Positions 41,254-41,325 of a DNA stretch of 41,325 nt are shown here, piece by piece. The position numbers and the translations under genes were made by a program. The notes below the pieces were generated by a model. The model had not been told where the DNA came from and did no database searches. It saw only the letters and a program-made list of their open reading frames with translations. The stretch comes from Methylosinus sp. Sm6 (GTDB lineage: Bacteria; Pseudomonadota; Alphaproteobacteria; Rhizobiales; Beijerinckiaceae). Each line of letters starts with the position of its first letter. The stretch's first letter is position 1. The stretch spans positions 1 through 41,325 of the forward strand of contig NZ_JAINDZ010000029.1 of NCBI RefSeq assembly GCF_019802345.1, read 5' to 3'.

Positions 41254-41325
41254 GGGTGACGGACTACAGCCCCGTCACCCTCGTCCTGTGGGGCCCGCGC
41301 AGCGGGCGTGTCGAAGGGCGGGCAC
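41254..41325. repeat. Intergenic palindromic repeats at the window end
   Basis: Bases 41254-41280 form a 9-bp perfect stem (GGGTGACGG with its complement) with a 9-base loop. Directly after it, 41281-41325 contain TCCTGTGGGGCCCGCGCAGC and GCGGGCGTGTCGAAGG, with a core stem at 41293-41307. This second part resembles the TCCT..GCCCGC..GCGGGC..CGAAGGA palindromes that are dispersed in Hyphomicrobiales genomes. The window ends inside it, and 41052-41253 holds the SDR promoter but no gene. Confidence 0.5.

Overview
The window is GC-rich, densely coded DNA that reads as the chromosome of an alphaproteobacterium of the order Hyphomicrobiales (Rhizobiales). The evidence is the dnaA-rpsT-enoyl-CoA hydratase-coaBC-dut block, the CtrA inhibitor SciP, a rhizobial-type FliJ, a HWE-family histidine kinase, and AccA and RuvA of alphaproteobacterial type. 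A methylotroph-like family such as Methylocystaceae/Beijerinckiaceae would fit the general style, but no marker gene here proves it. I found no rRNA, tRNA, CRISPR array or insertion sequence.

Layout. 1-2.7 kb: the 3' end of a Ser/Thr-rich octapeptide-repeat protein, then a TPR/SPINDLY-type O-GlcNAc transferase (GT41). 2.7-10.1 kb: a minus-strand run that reads, in transcription order, as an ethylene-receptor-like hybrid histidine kinase, coaBC, dut, a cysteine-free Rrf2 regulator, enoyl-CoA hydratase, rpsT and dnaA. A 0.9-kb non-coding dnaA leader carries a strong dyad. 10.3-13.8 kb: plus-strand mogA, dapB, gpmA, alkB and a c-type cytochrome. 13.85-14.5 kb: a small AT-rich island with one secreted-protein gene. 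14.7-21.3 kb: cysG, a TonB-dependent receptor, recQ and an orphan CCA-transferase-like protein. 21.5-25.1 kb: a RHH/ParE toxin-antitoxin pair, a HWE kinase with a single-domain response regulator, and a frameshifted GNAT pseudogene. 25.2-27.7 kb: ftsY-yciB and a convergent LysR regulator. 27.8-31 kb: small unknown genes, an orphan fliJ, a YbhN-type membrane protein, sciP behind a near-consensus CtrA box, and rlpA. 31.2-34.3 kb: DoxX, RutE-like nitroreductase, TPR lipoprotein-like or periplasmic protein, cspA, a lone carrier protein and an unknown membrane-anchored protein. 34.4-41 kb: folE-hisI-accA-ruvA on the minus strand, divergent to an IscU-like protein, then ynfA, a tandem double-barrel outer membrane protein and an atypical SDR.

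How it fits together. Most of the window is housekeeping: replication start (DnaA), translation (S20), nucleotide hygiene (Dut), CoA, lysine/peptidoglycan precursor (DapB), folate and histidine steps, membrane targeting (FtsY), recombination (RuvA, RecQ) and fatty acid synthesis (AccA). Cell-cycle and polarity control shows through DnaA, SciP, FliJ and two CtrA-like sites. The points most worth a second look are the ethylene-binding-domain kinase, the repeat protein beside a GT41 enzyme, the dyad in the dnaA leader, the low-GC insertion, the orphan CCA-like protein with a broken HD motif, and the tandem-barrel porin-like protein.
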